In this document: piece after piece, positions 18,053-27,215 of the stretch
How the letters are laid out: every line of letters starts with the position of its first letter
Position numbering within the stretch: the first letter of the stretch is position 1
Assembly: GCF_001426865.1 (NCBI RefSeq)
Contig: NZ_LMFO01000005.1
Coordinates: forward strand, 124,001-188,000
DNA from: Paenibacillus sp. Root52
GTDB taxonomy: Bacteria > Bacillota > Bacilli > Paenibacillales > Paenibacillaceae
Length of the DNA stretch: 64,000 bases
Direction of reading: 5' to 3'
Notes under the pieces: model-generated
The model's input: only the letters and a program-made list of their open reading frames with translations
The model's database searches: none
What the model was told of the DNA's origin: nothing
Position numbers and translations under genes: made by a program

Positions 18053-19039
18053 ATGGCTACTGTTTTGAACGAATCCAATCGTAAATTTTCCGCAAAAGGA
18101 AGTTATCTGTACACCTTTGCTTGCCACGAGAATGAACGTGAGTTATGTATGCTTGAACTGGAAGTTCTGCTGCGTCACGCTTCAGAAATTCATTCGATCT
18201 CTGGGGCATATGTCAGATCGGCAATCAACATTCCACCTGGAAGAAGTCCGTTTATTCGTGGCAGGTTAGAAGTGAGTGCTGAGGTAGACTCGATTAGTGA
18301 GCTACTGCCATTCGCTTCGGAGATGGAGCTGCTGCCGGAGGAGACATTCAAGGTCGTTTGTCTGAAAGAAGGAGACGACACACTGGACTACGAATCTGCT
18401 CGCAAGCTGGAGAGACAAGTCGGGATGTGCATTCAGGGTAAAGCACAGATGAAGGAACCGAAAGTGACTTTCGGCCTAATCCATGCTGGTGGAAAATGGA
18501 TCTTGGGGCGGTGGACAGAAGCGGATCGTTCCTGGCAGAATCGCCGTAACAAACCGCAAAATTATTCAACTGGATTTGGTGTAACTCTGGCTAGATCACT
18601 TGTAAATATTGCGGTTCCAGAGATTCAGGGTCATCGATTGCTTGATCCATGCTGCGGAATGGGAACGGTTGTTATTGAGGCAATGTCCATGGGGATCGAG
18701 GCCAGAGGCAATGATCTGAATCCTCTCGCAGTGCAAGGTGCACGTGTTAATCTTCCGGCTTACGGATATGACGCGGCATGTATAACTTTAGGTGACATGA
18801 ATGATTTGCAAGGTAAGTATGATGCAGCCGTTTTGGACATGCCCTATAATCTATGCTCTGTTCTTCCGGATGATGAGCAACGAGCGATGCTCACAAGTTT
18901 ACGGCGATTGACTGGACGAGCAGTAGTCGTCTCTACCGAATGGGTGGAGAACCACTTATTATCTGCAGGCTGGAAGGTGACAAACTACTGCAAGGTGAGT
19001 AAAGGTACGTTTATACGACATATCTGGTTATGCACATAA
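18053..19039 (+). CDS. TRM11/TrmN-like RNA methyltransferase
   Basis: A 328-residue protein with an N-terminal region resembling a degenerate THUMP-type RNA-binding module and a C-terminal Rossmann methyltransferase. The SAM-binding motif is LLDPCCGMGTVVIEA about residue 200, followed by GNDLNPLAV and the catalytic tetrapeptide DMPY in AVLDMPYNLCS, corresponding to the D/N-P-P-Y motif of N-methylating enzymes. Its likely job is methylation of a guanosine or adenosine in tRNA or rRNA. The ATG at 18053 directly follows GAAGG; a TTG four codons later would be better spaced, so the start is uncertain. It is flanked by unrelated genes. Confidence 0.78.
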   Translation: MATVLNESNRKFSAKGSYLYTFACHENERELCMLELEVLLRHASEIHSISGAYVRSAINIPPGRSPFIRGRLEVSAEVDSISELLPFASEMELLPEETFKVVCLKEGDDTLDYESARKLERQVGMCIQGKAQMKEPKVTFGLIHAGGKWILGRWTEADRSWQNRRNKPQNYSTGFGVTLARSLVNIAVPEIQGHRLLDPCCGMGTVVIEAMSMGIEARGNDLNPLAVQGARVNLPAYGYDAACITLGDMNDLQGKYDAAVLDMPYNLCSVLPDDEQRAMLTSLRRLTGRAVVVSTEWVENHLLSAGWKVTNYCKVSKGTFIRHIWLCT

Positions 19040-19124
19040 GCTCGGGTGCAACTGGAAACTATTTCAGTTGCTGATATTAAATTTTTTTAAAGATAATGTA
19101 AAATAAAGTAAAATAATAGAAAAT

Positions 19125-19172
19125 GAAAACCTCCAATCCTGGAAAAGTATGTATTCCGGAGTGGAGGTTTTC
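19125..19172. terminator. Bidirectional terminator between convergent genes
   Basis: GAAAACCTCCA... pairs with ...TGGAGGTTTTC with A/T-rich flanks on both sides. It serves the methyltransferase (+) and the dehydrogenase (-) genes. Confidence 0.85.
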
Positions 19173-19211
19173 TGTTATTTGTACAATTATGCATAGAAAT
19201 GATTGGATGAT

Positions 19212-20168
19212 TTAATACTGATGATCATAATCTACTGGATTACGAGGGAGTGATTTGCCAGCAAGGTAGGCCTCTAAATTTTCTAAGAAAATATCGAGTG
19301 CGCGATCCTTATATGCTTCTGTGCTCCCCGCAATATGCGGTGTAATTAATACATTGTCCATTCCCCACAGAGGGTGTTCTGAAGGGAGAGGTTCCTCCTC
19401 AAATACATCCAGACCGGCAAAGGCGAGATGTCCGCTATTTAGAGCATCTAGAAGCGCATCGGTTTTCACACTAGGACCTCGTCCCACATTGATGAAGCAG
19501 GCACCTGGTTTAAATTGTGCGAAGGCAGTCTCGTCATAGAGATGCTTCGTCTCATCCGTCAGTGGCAGGATGTTAATGACATAGTCACCTTGCCCGAGGG
19601 CTTCGTGTAAACCGGACATGTCATACATACGATCAACATTAGGGACATCCTTACCGGAGCGACGTACACCAATGACGTTCATGCCTAGCGCTTTGAGGAT
19701 TCGAGCGGTTTCACTGCCGATCTCTCCTACGCCAGCGATGACAGCTGTTTTTCCGTGTAATTCAGGCAGAGGCTGATCAGGTGCTTTCCACTCACGTTGC
19801 TGTTGGTGTAGCATTGCTTGTCTTAACCAGCGGCTGTGAGATAGCATCATGCCCAAAATAATTTCCGTAATTGGAATGGAGTGAACTCCATTTGCACTGG
19901 TTACTTGAATTTGCTGTTGTTCCAGATCAGAGAATGGCAGGTTATCCACACCGGCAGACCAGACCTGAACCCACTTCAAGGATCCTTGTTTCTTGAGTAC
20001 ATGTTCTGTAATGAGAGGAGACCAGCCAAGAATGATTTCAGCTTCTTGTAGCTCTGCCCTGTTCATGTCTTTGGCTTTGCCAACGTTCAAGGTATAACCA
20101 GGTGCAGCGTCCAAAATTCGTTGTTGCTGTTCCTCTGACAGTGCTGGAAAACATACAATTTTACCCAT
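19212..20168 (-). CDS. D-2-hydroxyacid dehydrogenase
   Basis: A 318-residue cytosolic NAD(P)-dependent oxidoreductase for 2-hydroxy/2-keto acids. The Rossmann motif is VIAGVGEIGSETARILKALG about residue 142. The catalytic triad is visible: Arg in NVGRGPSVKTDAL, Glu in LDVFEEEPLP, and His in LITPHIAGSTE. The start has TAGGAGG nine bases upstream on the minus strand. It looks like the glyoxylate/hydroxypyruvate-reductase-like subgroup common in Bacillales; the substrate is not determinable here. It is transcribed alone. Confidence 0.92.
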   Translation of the reverse strand: MGKIVCFPALSEEQQQRILDAAPGYTLNVGKAKDMNRAELQEAEIILGWSPLITEHVLKKQGSLKWVQVWSAGVDNLPFSDLEQQQIQVTSANGVHSIPITEIILGMMLSHSRWLRQAMLHQQQREWKAPDQPLPELHGKTAVIAGVGEIGSETARILKALGMNVIGVRRSGKDVPNVDRMYDMSGLHEALGQGDYVINILPLTDETKHLYDETAFAQFKPGACFINVGRGPSVKTDALLDALNSGHLAFAGLDVFEEEPLPSEHPLWGMDNVLITPHIAGSTEAYKDRALDIFLENLEAYLAGKSLPRNPVDYDHQY

Positions 20169-20391
20169 GATATGTAGCCTCCTAAGTTTTATTCACTTGT
20201 AATATCAAGTGTAGCAGATTTGAAGTTGATGTGCAGAAAGGGCAAGTGGGTAGGTGGCTACCTCTAAGGCATTCTGGCATCGAAATCGTCAGTGCAACAT
20301 TTTTTAGTTGGATATATATATTTATTTACCCAACTTGAAACAATAGGTATGACTGTGAAATAATAAAACGAACTTTAGAGGGGTGTATCCG

Positions 20392-21012
20392 ATGAACTAT
20401 CGTAACCATAATGATTCGCAGGTTAATCATCATTCGCAACAAGAAAGGCTGTTTACAGCCATTCGCCTTCCTGATCCCATTCAGGAAACGTTGCAAATGG
20501 ATGCAAGGCTTGCGCAGAGTAAACTCGATTTTCGCAAGTGGACTCACCACAAAGATTATCATATCACTTTGCAATTTCTGGGAGATACACTTGTAAGTGA
20601 CATGGGCCATCTTCGGAAGGCACTTCGTGAAGTCAGTGCAGAAGTTCAATCCTTTTCGTTGCAGATTACCGATTGGGGTACATTCGGACTGGAGCAGACA
20701 CCAAAAGTGCTGTGGAAAGGTGTTAGCGGAGAGATGGATCGTTTGAATCTGTTGCAGAAGAGAATAGTAGAAGCGACATCAGAGCTGGGATATAAAGCGG
20801 AGTTGAGACCCTATCGACCTCATATTACAATCGCTAGAAAGTTCCTGGGAGCTGTCCCTGGAAATGAAAATAAAGGAATAATTGAGGTGCTTCCAGAACA
20901 TTCTACTGGAACACTTTCATGGAATGTGGAGGATTTTGTACTTTATGTGACGAGGCTTGGACGTAGCCCGATGTATGAGATTGTGGAGACGTTTTCTTTT
21001 TCCGGAAAATGA
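20392..21012 (+). CDS. thpR: RNA 2',3'-cyclic phosphodiesterase (2'-5' RNA ligase family)
   Basis: A 206-residue member of the 2H phosphoesterase superfamily. The two catalytic H-x-T/S-x motifs are present: HITL in DYHITLQFLG near residue 65 and HITI in RPHITIARKF near residue 145. The family opens 2',3'-cyclic phosphates on RNA and can ligate 2'-5' ends in vitro. LFTAIRLPDPIQETL is the family N-terminus, preceded by a short polar tail. The ATG at 20392 has AGAGGGGTG about eight bases upstream; the GTG at 20383 overlaps that site. Single gene. Confidence 0.9.
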   Translation: MNYRNHNDSQVNHHSQQERLFTAIRLPDPIQETLQMDARLAQSKLDFRKWTHHKDYHITLQFLGDTLVSDMGHLRKALREVSAEVQSFSLQITDWGTFGLEQTPKVLWKGVSGEMDRLNLLQKRIVEATSELGYKAELRPYRPHITIARKFLGAVPGNENKGIIEVLPEHSTGTLSWNVEDFVLYVTRLGRSPMYEIVETFSFSGK

Positions 21013-21137
21013 TCTATATCCCATATAATCACATTGACATTACGTTGTTCCCTATGTAATATTAGCCAACGTTATTCAAATTCTTTTTTTTGGGTTACTT
21101 AGATTAGGGAATTGTTGCGACTAGGAGGAATCTTCGA

Positions 21138-21995
21138 ATGGATATTATAAGCAAGAATCGTTGGGTAGCACCGATGTTATCTGTGCTGCTTGTGTGTATA
21201 GTGGGGGTTAATGTAGTCCAGGCGACTGGGAAGTGGAATGAGGATGGTGATAGTAAGCAGATGACTGAGCTCGCAGCGTCTGTGAACAATGGGGCAGTTT
21301 CTTCAAACGAGGATAGGCGAATGCTGCAAGATGGGACAAGTCTGTCTAACGATACGTCTGCTTCGAGTGCAGACTGGATTAATACGCTTCCGGCCAAAAA
21401 TTGGCTTGTTTCTGCTCAGGAAGAGCAAGAACTAGCAGAGGCTAGAGCCAAAAATAAGGCAAGAGCAGCGGCGGCAGATCAAGCTAAGAAAGAAGCAGCA
21501 GTGAAATTGGCGAAGATCGAGAAAGCCAAAGCAGCAGCTGCACTTACAACTCCCCCCAAAAAACTTTACTTTACGCGGACCAAACTTCTGAACCAGGCGG
21601 ACTCGAAGCTCGCTACCTGGTCATACAGTGTGTCTGATAAAGATGTGCTTCTGCTGCAAAAAATTGTCATGGCAGAGGCGGAAGGTGAACCGTACGAAGG
21701 CAAAGTGGCAGTTGCTAATGTTGTCTTAAACCGGCTGCGGTCAGCCAATTTTCCCGACTCCATTTACAAAGTGATTTATCAGAAATCTCAGTTTAGTCCT
21801 GTAGCTAACGGACGTTTGAAACGCGTTGTTCCAAATGAGGACAGCATTAAGGCCGTGAATGCAGCATTGAACGGGAAGAAGGAAGTAGCCGATGATACGT
21901 ATTATTTCTTATCATTGACGCTTGCGGATGATCTGACAGTGGCTCGTTCACAGAAAAAGGTAAAAACAATCGGTCATCATACATTTTACAAGTAA
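21138..21995 (+). CDS. SleB/CwlJ-type cell wall hydrolase, secreted
   Basis: A 285-residue protein with a signal peptide (residues 1-30, APMLSVLLVCIVGVNVVQATG). A long low-complexity region rich in Ala, Lys and Glu (about 95-135, likely helical) leads to a C-terminal Hydrolase_2 domain. The domain shows LQKIVMAEAEGEPYEGKVAV with the catalytic Glu, then VANVVLNRL, QFSPVANGRLKR and the family end GHHTFYK. SleB and CwlJ are cortex-lytic lytic transglycosylases active in spore germination; this member lacks the SleB peptidoglycan-binding repeat, so it may act in growth or sporulation instead. TAGGAGGAA precedes the ATG. Confidence 0.88.
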   Translation: MDIISKNRWVAPMLSVLLVCIVGVNVVQATGKWNEDGDSKQMTELAASVNNGAVSSNEDRRMLQDGTSLSNDTSASSADWINTLPAKNWLVSAQEEQELAEARAKNKARAAAADQAKKEAAVKLAKIEKAKAAAALTTPPKKLYFTRTKLLNQADSKLATWSYSVSDKDVLLLQKIVMAEAEGEPYEGKVAVANVVLNRLRSANFPDSIYKVIYQKSQFSPVANGRLKRVVPNEDSIKAVNAALNGKKEVADDTYYFLSLTLADDLTVARSQKKVKTIGHHTFYK

Positions 21996-22357
21996 AACAA
22001 GCTGGATATGTTAAGAAATCAAAGGTCGGTTCAAAAGAGTACTAATTGTGCCAATAATTCTGCAAACAGGCAGGCTAGTTAACTATGTGAGCTTCACTGG
22101 TGACCAAAATTAGCCGGATTGTGCAGGTTTATTTCGTGGTTTTCGAAAGATCATTACTTTTAAATTACCCTTTTATATGGAAAATCATACGATAAAATTA
22201 TCGAAATAAAAAAAGGTTCCTTCCAACTTGTGGAGGGAACCTTTTTTGCATGATGTGATTCGAGAGAAATAGGCTTCATGAGGTCAAATGACATCATATA
22301 ACTCGTCTTATCCTCAGTACGACCCTCGTAGAACGAATCTAAAGGGGTCTAGAGGGC
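21996..22357. other. Non-coding stretch between convergent genes
   Basis: It holds the bidirectional terminator at 22207-22247. The rest is AT-rich without an open frame or recognised motif. Confidence 0.5.
22207..22247. terminator. Bidirectional intrinsic terminator
   Basis: AAAAAAGGTTCCTTCC pairs with GGAGGGAACCTTTTTT around a short loop. It has T-runs on both strands and lies between convergent genes. Confidence 0.9.
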
Positions 22358-23578
22358 TTAGAACGGGATTCTGGTACCTGACAGCGGCGTGGCAGTAATC
22401 CCGGCTGTAAAACGCTCTTTAGGAGCGTTTGTAAGTTCCGTAGTCGTCGGAAATAATAAGTCGTGGACAGCCTGTGCGCAGCATGTAGGATCGTAAGTCG
22501 ATTTGGACTTGGTAAGTTTAGCCGTATTTGGCTGTTCCTCGGCCGATGTCTGAGCAGAATGCTGATCACATAATTCCCCAAATCGTTTCGAAATGACCTC
22601 TGCTGAATGAATGACCTGCCCATATCCGGCTTGTACGAAGTATTCACAATTTTCTTCCTCTTGCCCCGGAAGCGGAGGAACAAACAGCATAGGCAATCCT
22701 TTCGCCAGTGCCTCCGTACATGTCATGCCACCAGGCTTCGTGATTAGCACATCGGATACATCCATCAGCTTGCTGACTTCACGGGTGTACCCATAGATCC
22801 GAATGTTAGGATGCTGGAAGCAAGGCATTTCTTTCATTTTGGCTATCATCTTTTCATTGCTTCCAAGACAGAAGAGGAGCTGCACACGGTCTGCCCAGGA
22901 GGTTAATGCCTTCATATGTTCTTCGTCAAAAGAAAGTCCCCAGCCTCCACCCATCAGCAAAGCTGTTGGCATATCTTTAAGCCCAGACTCCTGTCTTAAC
23001 GTGGCTTTGTCTCCTGCCTCCCAGAAGTCGGGATGAACGGGAATGCCTGTAATTTGAATACGGGACGGTTCGACCCCTCTAATCTCTAGCAATGCTTTTA
23101 CTTGTGGAGTAGAGACCAGATATTTGTTTACCTCTGGATTGATCCACGTCCCATGGACATCGTAATCGGTAACCACGGTATATAAAGGAACATCAAGTCC
23201 TTGGCGCTTAAGCCTAGAAATAACCGCATTCGGAAATGGGTGGGTACAGATTACGGCATCTGGCTTCAATTGAGCCACGACCTGTGCCGTTTGCGTATAG
23301 AAAATACGGTGTAGCGCTAATTTCGTAAAACCGTTCAGTGATTTGTTATATTGCGTGCGGTATAACAAACTGACTAGTTTGGGCTGCACGGACAATGTTT
23401 TGCGGTATGCAGAGAAAATTAACGGGGCTACCGTTGGATTCAAAAATTTACCGAGCTCAATCACTCGACTGTGGATATGCGGGCTTACTTTCTTGATTCC
23501 GCTTGCCAGTGCATGGGCGGCTTGGGTGTGACCGGTGCCGAAACCTTCTGATAATAAGAGCACTCTTGGTTTTCGCAT
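22358..23578 (-). CDS. Processive diacylglycerol glycosyltransferase-like protein (MGDG synthase/UgtP family)
   Basis: A 406-residue GT28-family glycosyltransferase. The N-terminus PRVLLLSEGFGTGHTQAAHAL is the MGDG-synthase signature (GxGH). The middle shows VICTHPFPNAVISRLK and VVTDYDVHGTW. The C-terminal nucleotide-sugar site has GGGWGLS, YTREVSKLMDVSDVLITKPG and CTEALAKGLPMLFVPPLPGQE. The likely role is adding glucose or galactose to diacylglycerol, giving membrane glycolipid or a teichoic acid anchor. The ATG at 23578 has AAAGGTGAA five bases upstream; an ATG six codons earlier lacks a site. The last 70 residues are variable and polar. Monocistronic. Confidence 0.85.
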   Translation of the reverse strand: MRKPRVLLLSEGFGTGHTQAAHALASGIKKVSPHIHSRVIELGKFLNPTVAPLIFSAYRKTLSVQPKLVSLLYRTQYNKSLNGFTKLALHRIFYTQTAQVVAQLKPDAVICTHPFPNAVISRLKRQGLDVPLYTVVTDYDVHGTWINPEVNKYLVSTPQVKALLEIRGVEPSRIQITGIPVHPDFWEAGDKATLRQESGLKDMPTALLMGGGWGLSFDEEHMKALTSWADRVQLLFCLGSNEKMIAKMKEMPCFQHPNIRIYGYTREVSKLMDVSDVLITKPGGMTCTEALAKGLPMLFVPPLPGQEEENCEYFVQAGYGQVIHSAEVISKRFGELCDQHSAQTSAEEQPNTAKLTKSKSTYDPTCCAQAVHDLLFPTTTELTNAPKERFTAGITATPLSGTRIPF

Positions 23579-23841
23579 GAGTTCACCTTTATTCATAAAT
23601 TTAAATTCAAATCAGTTGTAAGTGGATTTTGCCGGAACGTTGCGATACTACAAGAATATACAACGAGGCGGAAAATCATGTTTTTTTATTCGTTAGATAA
23701 TTACACAAGATTAAGAGTTCTGAGACATATAACTTCCGATTCATTCACGTTGATGGATCATCATACACTATAGACGACGCTCCACGTAGTTTCCACTGCA
23801 TTTCGGTTAAAAAATATTAACACAATTTTTTATATTTAAGG
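23579..23841. other. Non-coding divergent region
   Basis: An intergenic stretch between the divergent glycosyltransferase and TetR genes. It is AT-rich. Apart from the TetR promoter at its right end I see no gene, RNA or clear operator. Confidence 0.4.
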
Positions 23842-23870
23842 TTGCAATCGTTTTTCAAAGGTGGTATTGT
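23842..23870 (+). promoter_or_regulatory. Promoter of the TetR gene
   Basis: TTGCAA (23842-23847), 17 bases, TATTGT (23865-23870). An operator-like inverted repeat lies just downstream at 23885. Confidence 0.65.
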
Positions 23871-23884
23871 AATTTTTGACCGAA

Positions 23885-23907
23885 TGACCGAAATGTATTT
23901 TTGGTCA
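23885..23907 (+). promoter_or_regulatory. TetR-type operator, site 1
   Basis: TGACC-N13-GGTCA, 23 bp with near-symmetric flanks (TGACCGAAA against TTTTGGTCA). It lies about 15 bases after the TetR promoter. The same 23-bp layout recurs at 24581 before the yhgE-like gene. Confidence 0.65.
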
Positions 23908-23946
23908 CTTCCTAAAGGACGATCATGGAATAAAGGAGGAGATATG

Positions 23947-24528
23947 ATGGCTCCGATTGACCGGAGACAGCAAGTGATACAAGCGGCAGCGCAATCGTTC
24001 GCCATGTTCGGATATAAGGCGACCACGATGGATCAGGTAGCCAAAATTGCGAATGTTGGCAAAGGAACGATTTACACGTTTTTTACGAATAAGGAGCAGT
24101 TGTTTGATCAGATTTTGGTGGACGTCATCCAGGAAATGAAGAACATTGCTCATCGTGAAGTTCATCAGGAAAGTGCGTTTTTTGAGAATCTGTTCCGCGT
24201 CCTGGACTCATTGTTGGAATTCAGACGGGATCACGATCTGTTGGTGAAACTTGCTCAAGAGCTAAAGGATTTCGGTACACTTCAGGCCAAAGAAGGTCTG
24301 GATAAAGTGGAAAAGGTCATTTCGGACTTTCTGACACGTGAGTTAGAGAAGGCCAAGGCATCGGACGAAATTCGCGATTGCGATCCACAGGTTGTGTCAT
24401 TTATGATGATTCGATTATACATTGCCCTGACGTCGGATTGGAATAAGCAACATGAGCCACTTAGCAAGGAACAGATCAAAAGCTACTTTCGCCTTTTCTT
24501 AATGGAAGGAATTGCTGTTGTTACTTAA
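23947..24528 (+). CDS. TetR/AcrR-family regulator (YhgD-like)
   Basis: A 193-residue one-component repressor. The N-terminal helix-turn-helix is clear: RRQQVIQAAAQSFAMFGYKA, TTMDQVAKIANVGKGTIYTF and FTNKEQLFDQI. The remaining 140 residues are an alpha-helical ligand/dimer domain. The ATG at 23947 lies seven bases after AAAGGAGG; the adjacent ATG at 23944 is an alternative. It precedes a YhgE/Pip gene, the same pairing as B. subtilis yhgD-yhgE. Two matching 23-bp operators suggest it represses itself and that gene. Confidence 0.9.
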   Translation: MAPIDRRQQVIQAAAQSFAMFGYKATTMDQVAKIANVGKGTIYTFFTNKEQLFDQILVDVIQEMKNIAHREVHQESAFFENLFRVLDSLLEFRRDHDLLVKLAQELKDFGTLQAKEGLDKVEKVISDFLTRELEKAKASDEIRDCDPQVVSFMMIRLYIALTSDWNKQHEPLSKEQIKSYFRLFLMEGIAVVT

Positions 24529-24580
24529 ATGGTACGACGGTGAGGCTTGTCGGAAGACAGGTTGTTTTTTTGCCCTAAAT

Positions 24581-24603
24581 TGACCGTTTGAGGAAAATGG
24601 TCA
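24581..24603 (+). promoter_or_regulatory. TetR-type operator, site 2, upstream of the yhgE-like gene
   Basis: TGACC-N13-GGTCA with the same 23-bp geometry as site 1 (arms TGACCGTTT and AAATGGTCA). TTGACC at 24580-24585 could be a -35 box, so the site would overlap the promoter. Confidence 0.65.
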
Positions 24604-24692
24604 TACGTTATTTCAGAAATTTACTTTTTCACATCAAATGTTTACATTACAAGGAATTCCTGCTGATTAGCAGAGACAAGGGGAGAAATGAC

Positions 24693-26975
24693 ATGAAATC
24701 TTTATCCGTGTTTTTCAAGGATGTGGGATCGGCCGTGAGAAACCCGAAGGTATTGATCCCCGTTATCGCCATTATGTTTATTCCGATTCTGTATAGTGGT
24801 ATCTACCTAGCGGCCTATTGGGACCCATATGGTCATGTGGATCAGATGCCTGTCGCAGTAGTCAACCTCGATAAAGGGGCTGAGCTGGAAGGGAAGTCCT
24901 TGCATGTTGGGGAAGATCTCGTCGATGAGTTGAAGAAAAATGCAGATTTTAAATGGGAATTTGTGAATAGTGCTCAAGCACAGCAAGGTATGAAGGACGA
25001 TAAGTATTACATGCAAATTACGATTCCTGAAAATTTCTCATCACAGGCTACCACATTGCTGGATGATAAACCTAAACCCGCGGACCTCATCTATGAACCT
25101 AATGGTAACTATAGCTTCGTAGGTGCTCAGATTGGTAAGACGGCGATCAAGGATCTGAAGGCGAAAGTATCAGCTAAAGTGACAGAGGCTTATGCGGAGA
25201 CATTGCTTGATAAGTTCTCCGAGGTGTCAGATGGACTTGCTGAAGCTGGAGACGGTGCTGGCGAGCTGAATACCGGTGCAGGCAAGCTGGATGATGGTGC
25301 TGTGAAGCTCAAAGATAATTTGGCTAAGCTTGCATCAGGAACAATTGCACTACAAGAAGGGCTCTCACCTTTGACGGATGGTGTCAATGCGCTTCATACC
25401 GGAGCTACGAAGCTGGAGACAGGTACTTCAAGTTTGGTTTCTGGCCTACAGCAGCTTCAAACAGCAGCCGGAACACAGCTTCAGAGCGGAGCTGATCAGT
25501 TGAAAGAGGGTAGCGACAAGCTGGCAGCTGGTCTGCAATCATCTCTGGATGGTACAAGTAAGCTGCAAACTGGGCTGCAAGCCTCCGAACAAGGTAGCGC
25601 TAAATTATCAGAGGGTCTGCAAAGTGCGGTTCAAGGTAGTGGTACTTTAGCTACAGGATTGCAGTCGGCTGTCGACGGAAGTGGCCAGGTTGCCGATGGG
25701 GCTAAAGGCGTTGCCGATGGATTGAAGCAGCTTGCTGCCGCAAATCCAGAGCTAGCCGAGAGCGCTGATGTGCAGAAGCTGCTTGCAGCAAGTCAGGCGG
25801 TTGCCGATGGTAGTGCGCAGCTGCATGAAAGTGAGCAGAAGCTGGCACAGGGTGCAGATCAATTGCATGAAGGTAACCAACAACTGGTTACGGGAGCAGA
25901 GCAACTGCATGAAGGTCAGCAGCAACTGCTTGCGGGTGCAGGTCAGCTTGTGGGCGGACAAGAGCAATTGCTGGCAGGTGCGAGCCAACTTTCTGATGGA
26001 GGTTCTAAGCTCTCAGATGGCCTTAAACAATTTACAGGTAAGCTCAGCGAGGCTGCAAACGGCGGTGCGCAATTAGCAAGTGGTGTTAAACAACTTGGAA
26101 CAGGCACAAGCGCTTTGCAAACGGGCGTTGGTAAATTAAGCGGAGGCGTATCCTCCCTAACGGACGGTTCCAAACAATTGGGTGATGGTGCAGGCAAGCT
26201 TGCCGATGGATTGTCCGAGTTGAAGGACGGTTCGAATGAACTGGCAACGAAATTGAACGATGCTGCTCAGAAAACGTCTGAAGTGAAGAAAACCGATGAT
26301 GTTGTGAATATGTTCGCTGAACCGGTGAACTCATCGGAGAATGAAGCAGAGGTTGTGCCAAACTACGGTACAGGATTGACGCCTTTCTTCTTATCAATCG
26401 GATTGTTTGTCGGATCCCTGATCTCAACGATTGTATTGAAAATGCGTGATACATCCGTGCCAGGTGCATCTGGATGGAGTCGATTCGTCAGCCGTACACT
26501 GGTCTTTGGTTCGATGAGCGTCTTCCAGTCCGTGATTGTAGCAAGCTTCATGTTGTACGGACTTGGATTAGAGACACACAGTGTGCCGCTGTTCTACCTG
26601 TTCACGATCATTACGGGGCTAACCTTCATGATGATTGTGCAGGCACTTGTAACATGGCTTGATCTGCCAGGACGTTACGTAGTCATCTTGCTGTTGGTCT
26701 TCCAACTCGCGGCAAGTGCAGGAACGTTCCCAGTAGAGCTGATTCCATCATGGTTGCAAGCGTTCAGTCCTTGGCTGCCAATGACTCACAGCATTATGGG
26801 CTTCAAGGCGGTTGTATCTAGCGGTAACTTTGATGTGATGTGGCATCAAGCTGGAATCCTGGCGATCTACGCTGGAGTCTCCATCCTGCTCACGCTTGCC
26901 TTCTTCCTCTGGAACGGCAGAAAGCCGAAAAAAGAAGCTGAATTGGTCGAATCGGGTCAAGTTGTGACTGCATAA
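24693..26975 (+). CDS. YhgE/Pip-family membrane protein
   Basis: A 760-residue ABC-2-like membrane protein. The N-terminal helix (VLIPVIAIMFIPILYSGIYL) is followed by an extracellular domain (AAYWDPYGHVDQMPVAVVNL). About 360 residues (roughly 180-540) are then built of degenerate 11-12-residue repeats of the form G-x2-x-L-x-x-G, for example GADQLHEGNQQLVTGAEQL, predicted as a long helical or coiled structure. Five membrane helices end the protein (about 575-745). Family members include the phage infection protein Pip and B. subtilis YhgE; some are linked to polymer or lipid export and type VII secretion. The ATG at 24693 follows AAGGGGAG. Regulation by the adjacent TetR protein is inferred. 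Confidence 0.92.
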   Translation: MKSLSVFFKDVGSAVRNPKVLIPVIAIMFIPILYSGIYLAAYWDPYGHVDQMPVAVVNLDKGAELEGKSLHVGEDLVDELKKNADFKWEFVNSAQAQQGMKDDKYYMQITIPENFSSQATTLLDDKPKPADLIYEPNGNYSFVGAQIGKTAIKDLKAKVSAKVTEAYAETLLDKFSEVSDGLAEAGDGAGELNTGAGKLDDGAVKLKDNLAKLASGTIALQEGLSPLTDGVNALHTGATKLETGTSSLVSGLQQLQTAAGTQLQSGADQLKEGSDKLAAGLQSSLDGTSKLQTGLQASEQGSAKLSEGLQSAVQGSGTLATGLQSAVDGSGQVADGAKGVADGLKQLAAANPELAESADVQKLLAASQAVADGSAQLHESEQKLAQGADQLHEGNQQLVTGAEQLHEGQQQLLAGAGQLVGGQEQLLAGASQLSDGGSKLSDGLKQFTGKLSEAANGGAQLASGVKQLGTGTSALQTGVGKLSGGVSSLTDGSKQLGDGAGKLADGLSELKDGSNELATKLNDAAQKTSEVKKTDDVVNMFAEPVNSSENEAEVVPNYGTGLTPFFLSIGLFVGSLISTIVLKMRDTSVPGASGWSRFVSRTLVFGSMSVFQSVIVASFMLYGLGLETHSVPLFYLFTIITGLTFMMIVQALVTWLDLPGRYVVILLLVFQLAASAGTFPVELIPSWLQAFSPWLPMTHSIMGFKAVVSSGNFDVMWHQAGILAIYAGVSILLTLAFFLWNGRKPKKEAELVESGQVVTA

Positions 26976-27058
26976 AGCATAGAGAAGTGCGAATTTTCAA
27001 AAAATAAAGTTTGTAGTTCAGTATCAAAATTATGCAACATAGTAGTCAAATAGTGCAA

Positions 27059-27096
27059 AGAGCCTGCCGCCCTAAAATGGGCAGTAGGCTCTTTCT
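27059..27096 (+). terminator. Intrinsic terminator of the yhgE-like gene
   Basis: AGAGCCTGCCGCCC pairs with GGGCAGTAGGCTCT (one mismatch), followed by a short T-run. Confidence 0.85.
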
Positions 27097-27176
27097 GTAT
27101 ACAAATGCATGCTAGAAGGCTGAAGGAGGCTTACTAGGATTTTACATTTGACTAAATATGGCTTAAACACACGCCC

Positions 27177-27198
27177 CATATGGAATGATTTTCTTTTG
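27177..27198 (+). repeat. 22-bp motif shared with the htpG leader
   Basis: It begins CATATGGAATGATTTT and matches 5548-5569 at 21 of 22 positions. It lies 18 bases upstream of the -35 box of the gltB promoter. Confidence 0.5.
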
Positions 27199-27215
27199 TC
27201 AGCAGATAAATTCAG

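Noticed and set aside
25230..26270. Tandem DNA repeats considered as a CRISPR-like array.
   Set aside because: They are imperfect, have no unique spacers, and stay in frame within a membrane-protein gene.
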